From positions 1 to 48,689 of the forward strand of contig JAEWRL010000041.1 in the NCBI GenBank assembly GCA_023398955.1: a DNA stretch of 48,689 nucleotides. The letters run 5' to 3'. Positions 35,861-45,640 of the stretch are shown here, one piece after another (the first letter of the stretch is position 1; every line of letters begins with the position of its first letter). The notes under the pieces are model-generated. The model worked only from the letters and a program-made list of their open reading frames with translations. It was not told where the DNA came from and did no database searches. The stretch comes from Pseudomonadota bacterium (lineage in GTDB: Bacteria; Myxococcota_A; Polyangia; Polyangiales; Polyangiaceae). A program made the position numbers and the translations under genes.

Positions 35861-36014
35861 GGGCATGCACCTGCGTGGTGCTGATGAGGGCTCGGCTGAG
35901 CCCTAGCACTCCCGTCCACGCGCCGCTGAAGGAAGAATGAAGCGGGAATTCGCTCGGCATCCGGCGCCCTCGACAGTGGACGCTTGGTCCCGTGACAGCT
36001 CGTAGGTGGAGTAC

Positions 36015-36350
36015 CTAATTCATCCGCCAGCGGGGAACGGGGGTAGCGCCGAGCGCGACGACTTCGCTGCGCGACTTGCGCAGGGTTTCGAGCGCCAGAG
36101 TGACGCGCGTGAAGCTTTGCTCGAGCTTACGTGCTGCTTCGCGGATGCTGTGCGTACAAGACCGGACCATGCGTTCGGTTTCCGCCTGCTGGCTGAATAC
36201 CGACTCAGCAAACTCAAGTAGATCGTGGCGCTTTTCGCCGTCGAATTCCGCGAAGATGGCCTCCACAAGCGGGCGCGCCGCTTCAATGAAATCGTCGCTC
36301 ACACCATGCCGCTCTCGCATGGCAACCAAGAAAAGCTCAGGAGTGGTCAT
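36015..36350 (-). CDS. Small helical protein of unknown function
   Basis: The 111-aa frame from the ATG at 36350 (MTTPELFLVAMRERHGVSDD) has even codon structure. It is entirely helical and charged, with a coiled-coil-like middle (LEFAESVFSQQAETERMVRS) and a C-terminal Arg-rich tail. No domain is recognised. It lies alone among remnants and could itself be a surviving piece, but nothing looks broken. Confidence 0.5.
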   Translation of the reverse strand: MTTPELFLVAMRERHGVSDDFIEAARPLVEAIFAEFDGEKRHDLLEFAESVFSQQAETERMVRSCTHSIREAARKLEQSFTRVTLALETLRKSRSEVVALGATPVPRWRMN

Positions 36351-37003
36351 CGTACTGATCCAACCAGGTACTGATCCAACCAGACTACCAGCATCGCGTT
36401 TCCGACGGACTTCTCGGAGACGTCGGCGTGGGCACTGACGAAGGAATAGGAACTAGCAGATTGGTCGAGCCTGGGCCAGTCATGGCGCGAGCTTCGACGT
36501 AGTCGAAGCGGTTCAATCGAAAGACCTCACCGTGACCGGAATACGATGTCTCAGAAAGAGAATGCCACTTCGCCCAAGCTCAGCAGACGTCTGACGGCTA
36601 TGCTCGTTTCGAATACCGGGCCACGTAATCGAGGAGCAGAGGCCCGTTCGTCGGCCTGCCAGGGGCAGCGGCATGGTCTAGGTCTTCCCGCATGCGGTTC
36701 CCTGACCATCGCCCACGCCTTCCTCCAACGTCATCGTACGCCAGCGCCAGCCGCCGGCACGAGCTGAACGACCAAGGAGCGTACGGCCGTGGCCTCGAGC
36801 GGAGCGTCGATGATATAGAGATTGACGTCTAGGAAGAGCCGTGGTCAGAGCGAGCGACAGCAGCGTGACGGGGAAGGGGCCCTCGACGGCAGGAGCATCG
36901 CCACTCAGACACCGGGGCCCCAGACCCCGGTGGTGCAGAGCGATCTCGACCGCTGCAAACCATCCCACAGGACGCCGCGCACGAAGTTTGCTTAGTCACC
37001 CGC
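36351..37003. other. No supported gene
   Basis: About 650 bases of mixed frames. A short minus-strand reading near 36840-36730 (RLFLDVNLYIIDAPLE) looks protein-like but ends after about 35 codons with no start and no recognisable family. The right end must hold the promoter of the membrane protein at 37004. Confidence 0.35.
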
Positions 37004-37951
37004 ATGGAAGCAAACACCAATCAAGAAACTCTATCGGGCGATGTCGTGCAGCCCAGCCACATTGCCGCGTCAGCGCGCCTCAAGTGGGGGGCTGTCTTCG
37101 GCGGAGGCGTCGCAGCGCTGGGTATCGCGGCCATGCTGTACGCGCTTGGCCTTGCACTCGGGTTATCGTGGATCGACCCGCAAGACCCCAGCAGCCTGCG
37201 GCCATCAGGCATCTTCTCCGGGGTCTGGATGGTCGTCGTCTCCCTGGTCGCGTTATTCGTGGGCGGGTACGTTGCGGCGCGCGGGGCGGGGGTGACGGCA
37301 CGCGGTCCCGGCGCGTTACACGGTTTGGTGATGTGGGGGCTCAGCGTCGTGGCCGGCGCTTGGTTGATCGGGAACGTCGCCTCTGCCGTCGTCCGCGGCG
37401 GGGCAGCCGTCGGCGGCGCAGCGATGAGCGCCGTGAGTGGCTCGATGCCTTCTGTTACACAGCTGACCAATTTGCCCCAGCAGCTCGGCGTCAGCGCGAA
37501 CGACATGCTCGGTCCGATTAACGAGCGCCTGCGCGCCGCTGGCCAGCCGGCGGTGACCGCCCAGCAGCTCGAGAACGCCACGCAAGCCGTGTTGCAGCGT
37601 GCGGCGCGCGAGGGAAGCCTCAACCGTGAGATGTTGACGCAGGCAATTGCCGCCAATACCGCTTTGTCGCGTGCTGACGCGGAGCAGGTAGCGACGGACG
37701 CCGCAGCGCGTTTCCAAACCGCGCAGGCCAACATGAGTCAGCGGCTGAGTAGCGCTGGCGAGACGGCCCTCGCGGCCGCCGAGGACAGCAGCACGGCGTT
37801 TTGGGCTCTGTTCGGAGCGCTCCTGTTGGGCATGGCCGCTGCCATCGGAGGCTCCGTGGTCGCCAGCGACCGAAGCCGACGCTTCGCAGTCCGCGACGCG
37901 CCGCCTCACCGCCCAGTGGCGACGGGCGGACGGCACGCTGAAGCCTACTGA
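37004..37951 (+). CDS. Membrane protein with long extracytoplasmic helical domain
   Basis: The 315-aa protein has membrane helices at about residues 28-52, 70-92 and 103-130, a mostly helical segment (about 150-260, QQLENATQAVLQRAAREGSL) and a last membrane helix at about 265-285 (FWALFGALLLGMAAAIGGSV). A short charged tail follows. This layout occurs in bacterial membrane proteins sometimes labelled PhnA-like; I would not assign a function. It has a clear ATG and good codon bias. Confidence 0.7.
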   Translation: MEANTNQETLSGDVVQPSHIAASARLKWGAVFGGGVAALGIAAMLYALGLALGLSWIDPQDPSSLRPSGIFSGVWMVVVSLVALFVGGYVAARGAGVTARGPGALHGLVMWGLSVVAGAWLIGNVASAVVRGGAAVGGAAMSAVSGSMPSVTQLTNLPQQLGVSANDMLGPINERLRAAGQPAVTAQQLENATQAVLQRAAREGSLNREMLTQAIAANTALSRADAEQVATDAAARFQTAQANMSQRLSSAGETALAAAEDSSTAFWALFGALLLGMAAAIGGSVVASDRSRRFAVRDAPPHRPVATGGRHAEAY

Positions 37952-38210
37952 CGAGGGTCGCGCACCTGCGTGGCGTCGTCCGGGCTCGACCGAAGCCGCC
38001 ACGCACAAGCCGCGGGGCAATCATGACGGGGCGCCTGCCCCACGTATCAGCCTGCGCGGTGCTGCCACAGCGAGGCCGAGTGCATCGTGCCATTGCGACT
38101 CATCGCGTCCCCGTTGCATTCGAGCAGCCGCTCACGGCAAGCTCATTGAAGGTGATGGGCGCCCCGAAGGTCAGCAAGTCCTTGGAGTTACCGGAGAGAA
38201 TCGATCGCCA

Positions 38211-38459
38211 TTGCTGCACTCCCTGAGCACAGCCGACGATCCCTCGCTCTTCGAGGACGTGACGGACTGGCTCTCCGAGCTCTTCGCCGAGTTCCAAGGC
38301 TTCGAGTTCGACCCAACGCCTTTGCGCGAGGTCATGGTGGTCGCCGTCGAACGGGGTGGTCAGCGAGTTTCCGCGCGCAGCCTCCCCGACGGGACCTTGC
38401 GCTTACTCGGAGAGGTCCTCGCCGTGCTCACGGTTCCAGACCTCGCTGTCTTCGGGTAG
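38211..38459 (+). pseudogene. AAA ATPase fragment around the signature motif
   Basis: The 82-codon frame contains FDPTPLREVMVVAVERGGQR, then VSARSLPDGTLRLLGEVLAV. S-A-R-S-L-(P)-D-G-T-L-R is the ABC-type signature region of AAA_21 ATPases. Walker B, expected about 20 residues later, is absent because the frame stops. Walker A is not found upstream. It is a small relic. Confidence 0.5.
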
Positions 38460-39327
38460 GGCTCTCGTGCGCCGTTGACGCCGCCGCGCTCGTCCGGACG
38501 GCAATCGCGTCTAGCCTCTCGCGGGCGACCGCCGCGAAATGCCTCGTGATCACGCGTAGAGCCGTCAGGCGGCCAGGCGAGCGTGCCGTCGGCTCGGGCA
38601 ACTCGCGCGCGTTGCCCCCGGACAGGAGGTAGCGGATCTGCCTGCCGCGCAGCAACCCATCGAGCAGGCGGAGCGCTTCCACCCATGATGTGCGGAGAAG
38701 CGGCGACGCTGGGTCGCGGAGCAAGAGGTGCTCGGCTCTCAGGGTTTCCTTGACTGCGCTGAAGCGTCTCGATCAGGCTGCATCGAGGGCGTCGTCGCGG
38801 TGGACCCCAGCCATCGCTTGACAGAGATCGTAGCCGAGAAACGGCGACAGCTACGAATGGTTCACCTTTGCGGGAGGGGCGGCGAACGTGAGGCCCTCGC
38901 CGCCCTCGCCGCCGAGGGTCGGCCCACGGAGCAAGACGCCCTTGCCCATTCAATCAGCGACGAGATCCTGGGGAAGGCTCGCTTCTTGCTCTGCAGTGCT
39001 GCCACGGGCTCCCTCTCTCTCGATCTCGCTCCCAACGATGAGGATATATGTCAGGGCGTGGTGTCCCATACTCGTGACGCGATCGATGCGAGCGATGGTG
39101 CTAACCGTGTCGCAGCTGTCGCGGATGCCGAGCGCAGCCCCAGCGACCCGGTCTCGAGTTCCTTCGAAGACGCTGGCGTCCCGCCTCGCACGGCCTCCGT
39201 CGCTCGCCATGGGCGCTCCGGTGACGCGAACCGACGGCTCCCGGGTGATTACAACGAGGGACGGCGTCGACGGCGGAATCGGTGGCGCCACGAGCCTTCT
39301 ATCGGCTCGTGAGTGCGCAGCAATCGT
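38460..39327. other. Degenerate DNA, no gene supported
   Basis: About 870 bases with long open frames on both strands in phase-like mirror, typical of GC-rich DNA, but no domain, start signal or repeats. A 113-codon minus frame (38950-39291) is the most protein-like, yet I recognise nothing in it. Confidence 0.4.
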
Positions 39328-41121
39328 CTAGCGCGGAGCTAGCGGGTCAGCCGCGAGCGTTGCCCCGTCGACTGCCCAATGCACGAGCTCCTCCTTGGCT
39401 CGAGTGCGCTCTGCGGACACCTCCGGACACCTCTCGCCAATACAAAGAATACTATGCCACCAATCGGAGGGCAGGTGCCGCATCCACCAGGACAAGTAGC
39501 CGACCTCACTCCCTCCCCAGGTATCGGCAGAGACCGGCACCTTCGCATCCGCGAGATTCGGATAGTCGAAATAGTCGTCGCAACGGCTCATCACCGAGCG
39601 TGTATTCGAGTAGTCATAGTCATTCTGTCCATTTGGTGGATAGTGCACGTCACCACAACCTGCGTTTCCGGGGTCATCCTGATCGATGCAGATATAATCG
39701 GTCCATTCGCTCGAGCCGTGAGACCCGCAGCGGTGCCAAAGACCACGCGCGTGCTCGGAAATCGTCATGGCAGATTCGATGCGATGACCATAGGAATGTA
39801 GCCCCACGCTTTCAACGCGCTCGGGGACCCAGCCCATCACAAAGTAGGGGCGCCCACATTCGGGGAGGTCCTTGACGCGGCCATCGTATATCCACCAACT
39901 GTAAGGCTCTGGCTGATGGGGAATCGCGTCCCCGGGTACCTTGTATGCGAACTCATCGAAGCCGAAGTACCCAGCGCCCCAAAGCCAGATTTCGTCGATC
40001 TCGTTGCGCTCAATGGCCTCGCAGAAGTTTTGGCCAAAGTCTTGGGTCAGCACTGGTAGGTATGCAGCAGCGTCGGGCTGGTGACACAAGTTCGTGTTGC
40101 TGCGACAGGCTAGGTAGCTACTCCAGGTATCGCGGTATCCATCGAGCTTCTGCGGAAAGCTCGAGCTCTCGAGGGTAGCAACGATTCGGTAATCGACGAA
40201 TCCTCCGGTGATCTCTCGCAGTTTGTCATCGATTTGCTCCGAGAGCTGAAATGGATTAGGCCAACCATAATAGTCGCGGAGTGTCTGCGAGGGCTCAGTT
40301 GGATTGACGGGGTTGTAGGCGACCACCGCCACCTTCCGTTCGATTCGCGTCTTGGGGTGAGCCAAGGACCAGGCTTCCGCTTCGGAGAGCGCGGTGTTGT
40401 ACAGAGATACCTCATCAATAAAACCAGCGTAGGCATTCCATGCTGGGTGATTTCCGATAGTTATGGGGCGAGTTGATTCCTGGAGCCTGCGTGCTGGTAG
40501 ACTCGGCGGTTGAACGGAGAATGAGTTGGCGAGCACACCATTGACGAATAGCCGCATCGTCCAGCCGTCGAAACTCGCCACCAAGTGCGTCCACGCCTCT
40601 GCAATCGCGGGAGCCTTGATGGAGTAGCTCTGGCCCCAAACACCGCCAGGAAACGCTAGCGAGAACGACCATTGCTCGTTGTCCACCGCAAGCATGTACG
40701 AATCGGGCGCATACCATTTGCTGACAAGGGTCCCTAGCCCGGTTATCCTAGAGGGCTTTGTCCATACCGAAATGCTCATCTCCGATGTGAAATTGAAGCC
40801 CGCCTGGTCAGGGAACTCAATACGATCGTCGATACCGTCGAATACCGCTGCCGCGGCAATCCTGCCGTTGGCGCAGCCCACGCCGTTGATACCGCCTGGG
40901 CCCAAGTAGACAGAGTCCTCCGAACACTCATCCATGTGCCACAGAGCAACGAGGCTCGCGTTCTCGGCTATCGCCGGTCTCACGATTCCCGCATTCAGCG
41001 CCGAGCTGTGGCTCGTGATCGCTCGCTCCGCTGGCGAGGGTTCGGCTTCGACGCCGGTGCAAGCGCTCGCGAGGAACGCCATGGGGAACAGGGCAGTGGC
41101 TCTGCTGCTTATGTGAGTCAT
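39328..41121 (-). CDS. Secreted lipoprotein with LamG/concanavalin-like domain
   Basis: The 597-aa product starts at the ATG at 41121, which has a GGGAAG 4-9 bases upstream; the longer frame start is ignored. The signal peptide ends in FLASAC, a lipobox. Residues about 50-245 form a LamG-like jelly roll: LVALWHMDE, AAVFDGIDDRIEFPD, MSISVWTKPSR, WTHLVASFDGWTMRLFVNG and GFIDEVSLYNTALSEAE. The C-terminal 350 residues (many Trp, Cys and Tyr, with HSYGHRIESAM and WHRCGSHGSS) form a second domain. The H-x-x-x-H-like spacing of SYGHRIES hints at a metal site, but no known enzyme motif is certain. GC is lower than in neighbours. Confidence 0.85.
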   Translation of the reverse strand: MTHISSRATALFPMAFLASACTGVEAEPSPAERAITSHSSALNAGIVRPAIAENASLVALWHMDECSEDSVYLGPGGINGVGCANGRIAAAAVFDGIDDRIEFPDQAGFNFTSEMSISVWTKPSRITGLGTLVSKWYAPDSYMLAVDNEQWSFSLAFPGGVWGQSYSIKAPAIAEAWTHLVASFDGWTMRLFVNGVLANSFSVQPPSLPARRLQESTRPITIGNHPAWNAYAGFIDEVSLYNTALSEAEAWSLAHPKTRIERKVAVVAYNPVNPTEPSQTLRDYYGWPNPFQLSEQIDDKLREITGGFVDYRIVATLESSSFPQKLDGYRDTWSSYLACRSNTNLCHQPDAAAYLPVLTQDFGQNFCEAIERNEIDEIWLWGAGYFGFDEFAYKVPGDAIPHQPEPYSWWIYDGRVKDLPECGRPYFVMGWVPERVESVGLHSYGHRIESAMTISEHARGLWHRCGSHGSSEWTDYICIDQDDPGNAGCGDVHYPPNGQNDYDYSNTRSVMSRCDDYFDYPNLADAKVPVSADTWGGSEVGYLSWWMRHLPSDWWHSILCIGERCPEVSAERTRAKEELVHWAVDGATLAADPLAPR

Positions 41122-41574
41122 GTGCTTCCCTTTCTTGTTGTCGTCGAGAACCACGTTGTTCTCCAATAGAGCTTGGGGGCTTCAGTATCTCCCGAGCTTC
41201 CAAGCTAGACGAGCGTCATCCAAACCGTGCATGGGTTGGCCGCGACCGACCACGTTCTCGCGGCTCTCGCGCATCTTCATTCTTCGCGTAGGAGCTATCG
41301 GCAACACCGCGCCACCAGGATCGAGTTCGCAAAGCACGAGGCTCAGCGCAAGCCCACAGAGTGTTCCACCATTCGCTGTGACCAGGGAGATGGTACGTCA
41401 GAGCCCATGATCGGAGAAAGAAAAACTGTCCTCTTGTTGGTTGGCGGGTGAATCCCGCTGTGATTGAGACGCCCGGTTAACGCTGGCGGCATAGTTCGTT
41501 GACGGAAGCAGGGCGATCGCGATGCTATGCCGTACGGCAAGCGGTGCTTTGCTTCGGGAGCAAGCGTTGCCGCG
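41122..41574. other. No supported gene
   Basis: The first 40 bases are the leader of the lipoprotein gene (minus strand). The rest has no coding signal I trust and ends at the edge of the duplicated antitoxin segment. Confidence 0.35.
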
Positions 41575-41822
41575 ATCGAATGCCGCGGTCCGCTGATCCA
41601 ACTCCGACAGCCACGCGGCAGCCCCCCTCGGAGTCATCGGGCCCCTCCACGCTTTCCAGCAGATCCCTTGCTAGATCGAGCCTCGCCCCAGCCGGAAGCT
41701 AGCTCGGCGCGACGATTCCGCTGCGTCGTCACTTATGGCAGAAGCATACCGCTAGCCAGCACTCTCGCCCACCGGGCACCCCTTCGAGCGGACGAGTCAG
41801 CGCGTGGTGCTGAGCCGGGCGA
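41575..41822 (-). pseudogene. Decayed copy of the addiction-module antitoxin gene and its upstream region
   Basis: About 250 bases align with 33285-33540: the shared stretches include aatgccgcggtccg, ccaactc(c/g)gacagccacgcgg and agatcgagcct. The upstream side also matches (gacgagtcagc followed by gagccgg), so the copied unit includes the leader region. On the minus strand a piece AAWLSELDQRTAAFDRG is still readable, but stops and shifts break the rest. The toxin gene is not present here. Confidence 0.8.
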
Positions 41823-42116
41823 CGTTGGAGCAGTAGTTCTAGGCTGAGCAGGAAGAGCGGCAGCAGGATCCCCATGGCCGCCACAGCAGGAGCCCTACGG
41901 CCGCCTGCCACCGGATGTTAGGGAGCGCCACGCCGCGCGTGGTTGGTAGGCGCTGCCGTCCAGCTGACAAGGATGTCCGCAGATGTCCAGGCTGAGCGCG
42001 AGTGACCTCTTCGCTGGAGCGGGTAGCTTGAGCGTCGGGCTGCGCCGCTCTGGCTTCTGCATTGCGGCATCTATCGAACTGGACCCGGACGCTGCGAGCT
42101 CATCGACCGCTCACGG

Positions 42117-42373
42117 GTGTACGTCGTGCGCTACGACCGCATGATGGCGGAGTTCGAGGTCGTGATGGAGGAGCTCTGCGAACTCTTGCAGCACCCTATC
42201 ACGCCAGAGCTGCGCCACGATCGAGGCGCACGCCGAGAAGCAACGAGTGTACAAGTCAGTGCACGAGTACGAGCTGGAAAGACTCGGCCTCGACGAGGCG
42301 CGCATTCGGAAGGGTTGCGCCGCCTTCTACGATCAGGTGTTGCCGCCGTTGGGCGAGAAGAGCGCCTTGTAGG
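42117..42373 (+). pseudogene. Sulfotransferase C-terminal remnant
   Basis: The reading starts VVRYDRMMAEFEVVMEELCE (compare the typical RYEDLLADP...LC.FL of sulfotransferases). A frameshift near 42213 moves it to a second frame, which reads AEKQRVYKSVHEYELERLGL and DEARIRKGCAAFYDQVLPPL and then stops. The N-terminal PAPS-binding loop is absent. Its last 40 bases overlap the 3' end of aqpZ on the other strand. Confidence 0.6.
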
Positions 42374-43043
42374 TGAAGCCGCCGAGGACGCCCCCCACGA
42401 TCGGGGCAACCCAGAACAACCACAGCTGCGGGAGCGCCGCGGTCTCGGCGAAGAACGCGACTCCGGTGCTGCGCGCTGGGTTGACGGAGGTGTTCGTCAC
42501 CGGAATACTGATCAAGTGTATCAGCGTCAGCGCGAGGCCGATCGCGATAGGAGCGAACCCGGCGGGCGCGCGGTGGTCAGTGGCTCCCATGATGATGAGC
42601 AGGAAGAAGAACGTGAGCACGACCTCTGCGACCAACGCCGCGAGCAGACCGTAGCCCCCGGGGCTCAGTTCCCCGTAGCCGTTGGATGCGAAGCCGCCGA
42701 TCTCGACACCGGCCTTGTCCGTTGCGATCACGTACAAGACGCCTGCTGCCGCGACGGCGCCCGCGACCTGCGCGAGGATATAGGGCAGGGCCTCGCCCGC
42801 TGGATGCCGCCTTCCCGCGACCAGGCCGAGAGTGACAGCCGGGTTCAAGTGGCAGCCCGAGATATGCCCGATGGCAAACGCCATCGTCAGGACCGTCAAA
42901 CCGAAAGCGAGGGAGACGCCCACGAGCCCGATTCCCAGGTTCGAGTCCGTCCCGCCGAATGCAGCAGCCAGCACGGCGCTACCGCATCCCCCAAACACAA
43001 GCCAGAACGTGCCGATGAGCTCGGCGAGCAGCTTCTTGGACAT
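42333..43043 (-). CDS. aqpZ: Aquaporin Z-type water channel
   Basis: The 236-aa protein has six membrane helices and both half-helix signatures: SGCHLNPAVTLGL (about residue 66) and SVNPARSTGVAF (about 188). It opens MSKKLLAELIGTFWLVFGGC, the usual AqpZ N-terminus. The cysteine in HLNPAVT's preceding GC and the Arg in NPARS fit the water-selective Ar/R filter, with His and Phe in the helices. A strong ribosome binding site precedes the ATG. It appears complete and conveys water, not glycerol, by inference from the filter. Confidence 0.95.
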   Translation of the reverse strand: MSKKLLAELIGTFWLVFGGCGSAVLAAAFGGTDSNLGIGLVGVSLAFGLTVLTMAFAIGHISGCHLNPAVTLGLVAGRRHPAGEALPYILAQVAGAVAAAGVLYVIATDKAGVEIGGFASNGYGELSPGGYGLLAALVAEVVLTFFFLLIIMGATDHRAPAGFAPIAIGLALTLIHLISIPVTNTSVNPARSTGVAFFAETAALPQLWLFWVAPIVGGVLGGFTYKALFSPNGGNT

Positions 43044-43053
43044 GTCTTCCGAT

Positions 43054-43062
43054 ACCTCCTTT
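43054..43062 (-). promoter_or_regulatory. Strong ribosome binding site of aqpZ
   Basis: The minus strand reads AAAGGAGGT, 10 bases before the aqpZ ATG at 43041-43043. It confirms the start MSKKLLAEL. Confidence 0.85.
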
Positions 43063-44044
43063 CCGCTTATACGACCGAGCGGGGACCCGCGTCACGCGAA
43101 TTCGTCTGCGCCTCGGCCTCGGTGTGTCGGCCTCGGTCTTCGCTCGGTACTGGAGAGGGGACAAGAAGGGACGCGGGTAAGCGCCAATAGCGGCTGCTGG
43201 TACCGCGGGCGAGCAACACCATAGAACTCGTGCACCGATGTGGTCCTGTCGGGGCCGACCTGCGAGGTGAGGGTTGTGGCTTTGTGCCTCGCTGGGGCAC
43301 TCCGTCTCGGAACGCCTGCTTCGACGCCGCTATCGCTTTCGGTGTTCCCCCGTCAATGTGATGACACCAGCATTACTCGGCTTGCGTGCCACGCCCTTCA
43401 CTCTGAGCTTCCTCCACGTACACGCCGTCGGATCGCCGATGAGCGGGAACGGCTCAAGCCTACGATGACGAGCTCTTCGGTGTTCGTTGGGGGACCCTGT
43501 ATGACTCGCGTCACTTGCTGAACAAGATGAAGATCCCTGAATCTCTCTTGGATACCTCTTCGGATCAATTATGCAGTTCAAGAGACACGGAAGCGTTGCG
43601 GATTGGAGACGGAGGCTTGCAGCGGTTACGTATAGTGCCGGGATCTGCAAGGAGTTCTGCCGCTTTTCTCTCGTCGTATGCCGCGACCTTCGCCGGACCA
43701 TGATGGTATGCTTTGCGACGGTCCTTTTTGCGTCGTTTCAGGGTGTTCGGCCAGGGAAGGACTGCGTGAGCGCCTTCAAGAATGGGAATCTCAAAGGCAT
43801 GGCGGGCATCATGAGCCGGAACTCCCCGTTATGCGCCGTTGTAGGTGATGTGAACCGGGTCGGCAGATCCTGCCTAGTCGCATCGTGGGTGTTCCATGGA
43901 AGTAGTACAGGCCTAGCGGACTTGCGGACTTGCGGGATGCAACCGCTTGCATTGTAGAGTTCTATTTCGTACCGTCATTGGAGCTTCAGAGGCTGAGCCT
44001 GAAGAGTTGTCAATGGTTTTGGTGGCAATGTAGAGGGTATGTAG
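43063..44044. other. Long region without a supported gene; GC falls to the right
   Basis: About 980 bases. The left side is the aqpZ leader. Some open frames (43571-43957 plus, 128 codons; 43330-43701 minus) exist, but none has a domain. From about 43560 the DNA is visibly less GC-rich than the rest of the window, and it continues so into the UPF0316 gene, suggesting an imported segment. Confidence 0.4.
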
Positions 44045-44566
44045 TTGATTACTGTAGCAAGTCTGATTACCGCATTGATTATATTCTCCGCACGGGTATG
44101 CGATGTATCTTTGGGAACATTCCGTCACGCCATGGTTATCCGGGGCAAGAAGTCGATCGCCTTCGGGCTTGCCTTTGTGGAGTCCATTATTTGGGTGTAT
44201 GCGGTGTCCCGGGTTCTTTCACAAATTTCCGAGCCGATTACCGCAGTGGCCTTTGCTCTGGGATTTGCTACGGGAACCTGGGTCGGTATCAGTATTGACG
44301 GGCTCTTCAAGATTGGTGAACAGGCAGTACGCATTTTTACGCTTCATGGGAACGATCTGGCAGACAGGCTCCGGGACCAGGGCTACCGGGTTACCGTTTT
44401 TGACGGAACCGGTAGAGACGGGCCGGTCAACATGATATTTGTCCAGGTGAAGCGCCGGGGCGCCCGCAGTGTCATTCAGGCGGCGCGCGCGCTTGATCCG
44501 AGTTGTTTTGTCGTTGTTGACGATGTGAACGACACCTCATCAGCCTGGGTTCCCGTCCGCAAATAG
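44045..44566 (+). CDS. UPF0316 family membrane protein (DUF5698 + DUF2179)
   Basis: The 173-aa protein starts with TTG 44045. Residues about 1-85 form three membrane helices with the DUF5698 blocks ARVCDVSLGTFRHAMVIRGK and AFVESIIWVYAVSRVLSQIS. The C-terminal 75 residues are a DUF2179 cytosolic domain (RIFTLHGNDLADRLRDQGYR, TVFDGTGRDGPVNMIFVQVK, LDPSCFVVVDDV). The family is widespread but its function is unknown; in other proteins DUF2179 sits at the C-terminus of YitT-like membrane proteins. Its lower GC and isolated position suggest horizontal transfer. Confidence 0.85.
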   Translation: MITVASLITALIIFSARVCDVSLGTFRHAMVIRGKKSIAFGLAFVESIIWVYAVSRVLSQISEPITAVAFALGFATGTWVGISIDGLFKIGEQAVRIFTLHGNDLADRLRDQGYRVTVFDGTGRDGPVNMIFVQVKRRGARSVIQAARALDPSCFVVVDDVNDTSSAWVPVRK

Positions 44567-44865
44567 CCTCGAGCTTTCGTCATGACGGTAGCCCTCCTCA
44601 CACCGGAGCATGATTCCATGTTTCGGGTTAGCAATTGGGGCGGCGACGGGCCCCCCTAAGGCTCGCACCCGCCGCGGTGGCGACCGCTATGGCGAACCGC
44701 TGGCGTCCCCGACGCCCGTAGCCGCGTAGGTGCCGAGCACCCGGCAAATTGCTGTGGCCGGTGGATGGTGTCGATCTGGACCAAATCGACAGCCTGCTCC
44801 AGCTGAGGGGGGGCGGGTCGACCGCGCCCGACGCGACGCTCGAGTTCCTGTGCGAGAAACGGTGA

Positions 44866-45250
44866 ACAGGGTCGCCGTCGAGGAACTGGGCCTCGAAGAC
44901 CGCCCCGGGGGCGATCTCACTGCTCGGCACGGTGACGGTGACACTCGTCGGGGCCGCGGGGGCCACCACGACCTCCCTGCTCGGCGACGATGGCGCCGTC
45001 GAGGCGTAAGACGGCGCTGACCGCCCTGTCCGGCAGCGTCAGGGTGGCCAGGGCAGTCAGCGCCGAGTCCGTGCCGCTGGCGCTGCGCGACAAGTAGACG
45101 GCGCCGTGCTCGCTGGCTGTTGGCGGCCGTGACCTCCCTCTGGCGGCATGATGCTGCAAATCATGTGGCTGCATGACCCTGCGTTTTGGCATCTGGCCCA
45201 AGTTGATCAATCCCGACCAGTTGGCTTCGTAGCGCGGGTTGGCGCCGCTC
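44866..45250 (-). pseudogene. Decayed partial copy of the DUF5107 gene
   Basis: 44866-45131 is nearly identical to 47185-47448 in the DUF5107 gene, and 45196-45240 matches 47680-47725. Both blocks keep the same strand and order, but about 230 bases between them are gone. On the minus strand NPRYEANWSGLI and EHGAVYLSRSASGTDS are still readable. The start and N-terminal part are missing, so no product is expected. The copy may have arisen by duplication within this locus. Confidence 0.9.
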
Positions 45251-45442
45251 GACGACCCCATGCCCCACGATGACCTGGCGCCCCTCCGCTCGCGCTCCGG
45301 TCCCGCAGCGCGGGCTACGGGGACATCCTCTAGCGCTCGGTGCCGCGCCGCAGATCCCCTGGGGAACACAAACTCGGGCTCTGAGCCGCAAGGCAGGCGC
45401 GACGGTTGCGCTGCCATGAGCTAGGTTGTGGCCATGACGGCG

Positions 45443-45589
45443 ATGGCTTACGGGGTCGTCTTTGCTGGCGGCCGCCGCTTGACCCTGGCGCTCCATGAGT
45501 ACCACGTGTCAAAGGACGCGGATTTCCTGGCGGTTGACCGCAAGGGTTACGCGTCAGTTCGCACTGAAGTCAAGCTGATTGGCGAGTAG
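45443..45589 (+). pseudogene. AbiEii-like nucleotidyltransferase fragment
   Basis: This 48-codon frame reads MAYGVVFAGGRRLTLALHEY, then HVSKDADFLAVDRKGYASVR. It matches the N-terminal nucleotidyltransferase core of AbiEii-type proteins (F-x-G-G-T-R-I-A-L-A-L-x-E-Y-R-x-S-x-D-I-D-F-L), where G-G and the D-x-D-F motif bind the nucleotide. Here the Thr after G-G is Arg and the protein stops after about 48 of more than 250 residues. It is a relic of a toxin/abortive-infection-type gene. Confidence 0.6.
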
Positions 45590-45640
45590 TAGATATGGAA
45601 GTGCAATCCATGCTAGCGTCGCTCGGATCAGGAGTCAGAT

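Noticed and set aside
38950..39291. 113-codon minus-strand frame ending in a conserved-looking stretch
   Set aside because: The opposite strand is also open throughout, and no motif or start signal supports it.
41540..41575. Possible integron-like attachment site near the duplicated antitoxin
   Set aside because: No GTTRRRY core pair and no integrase; the palindrome there is too short.
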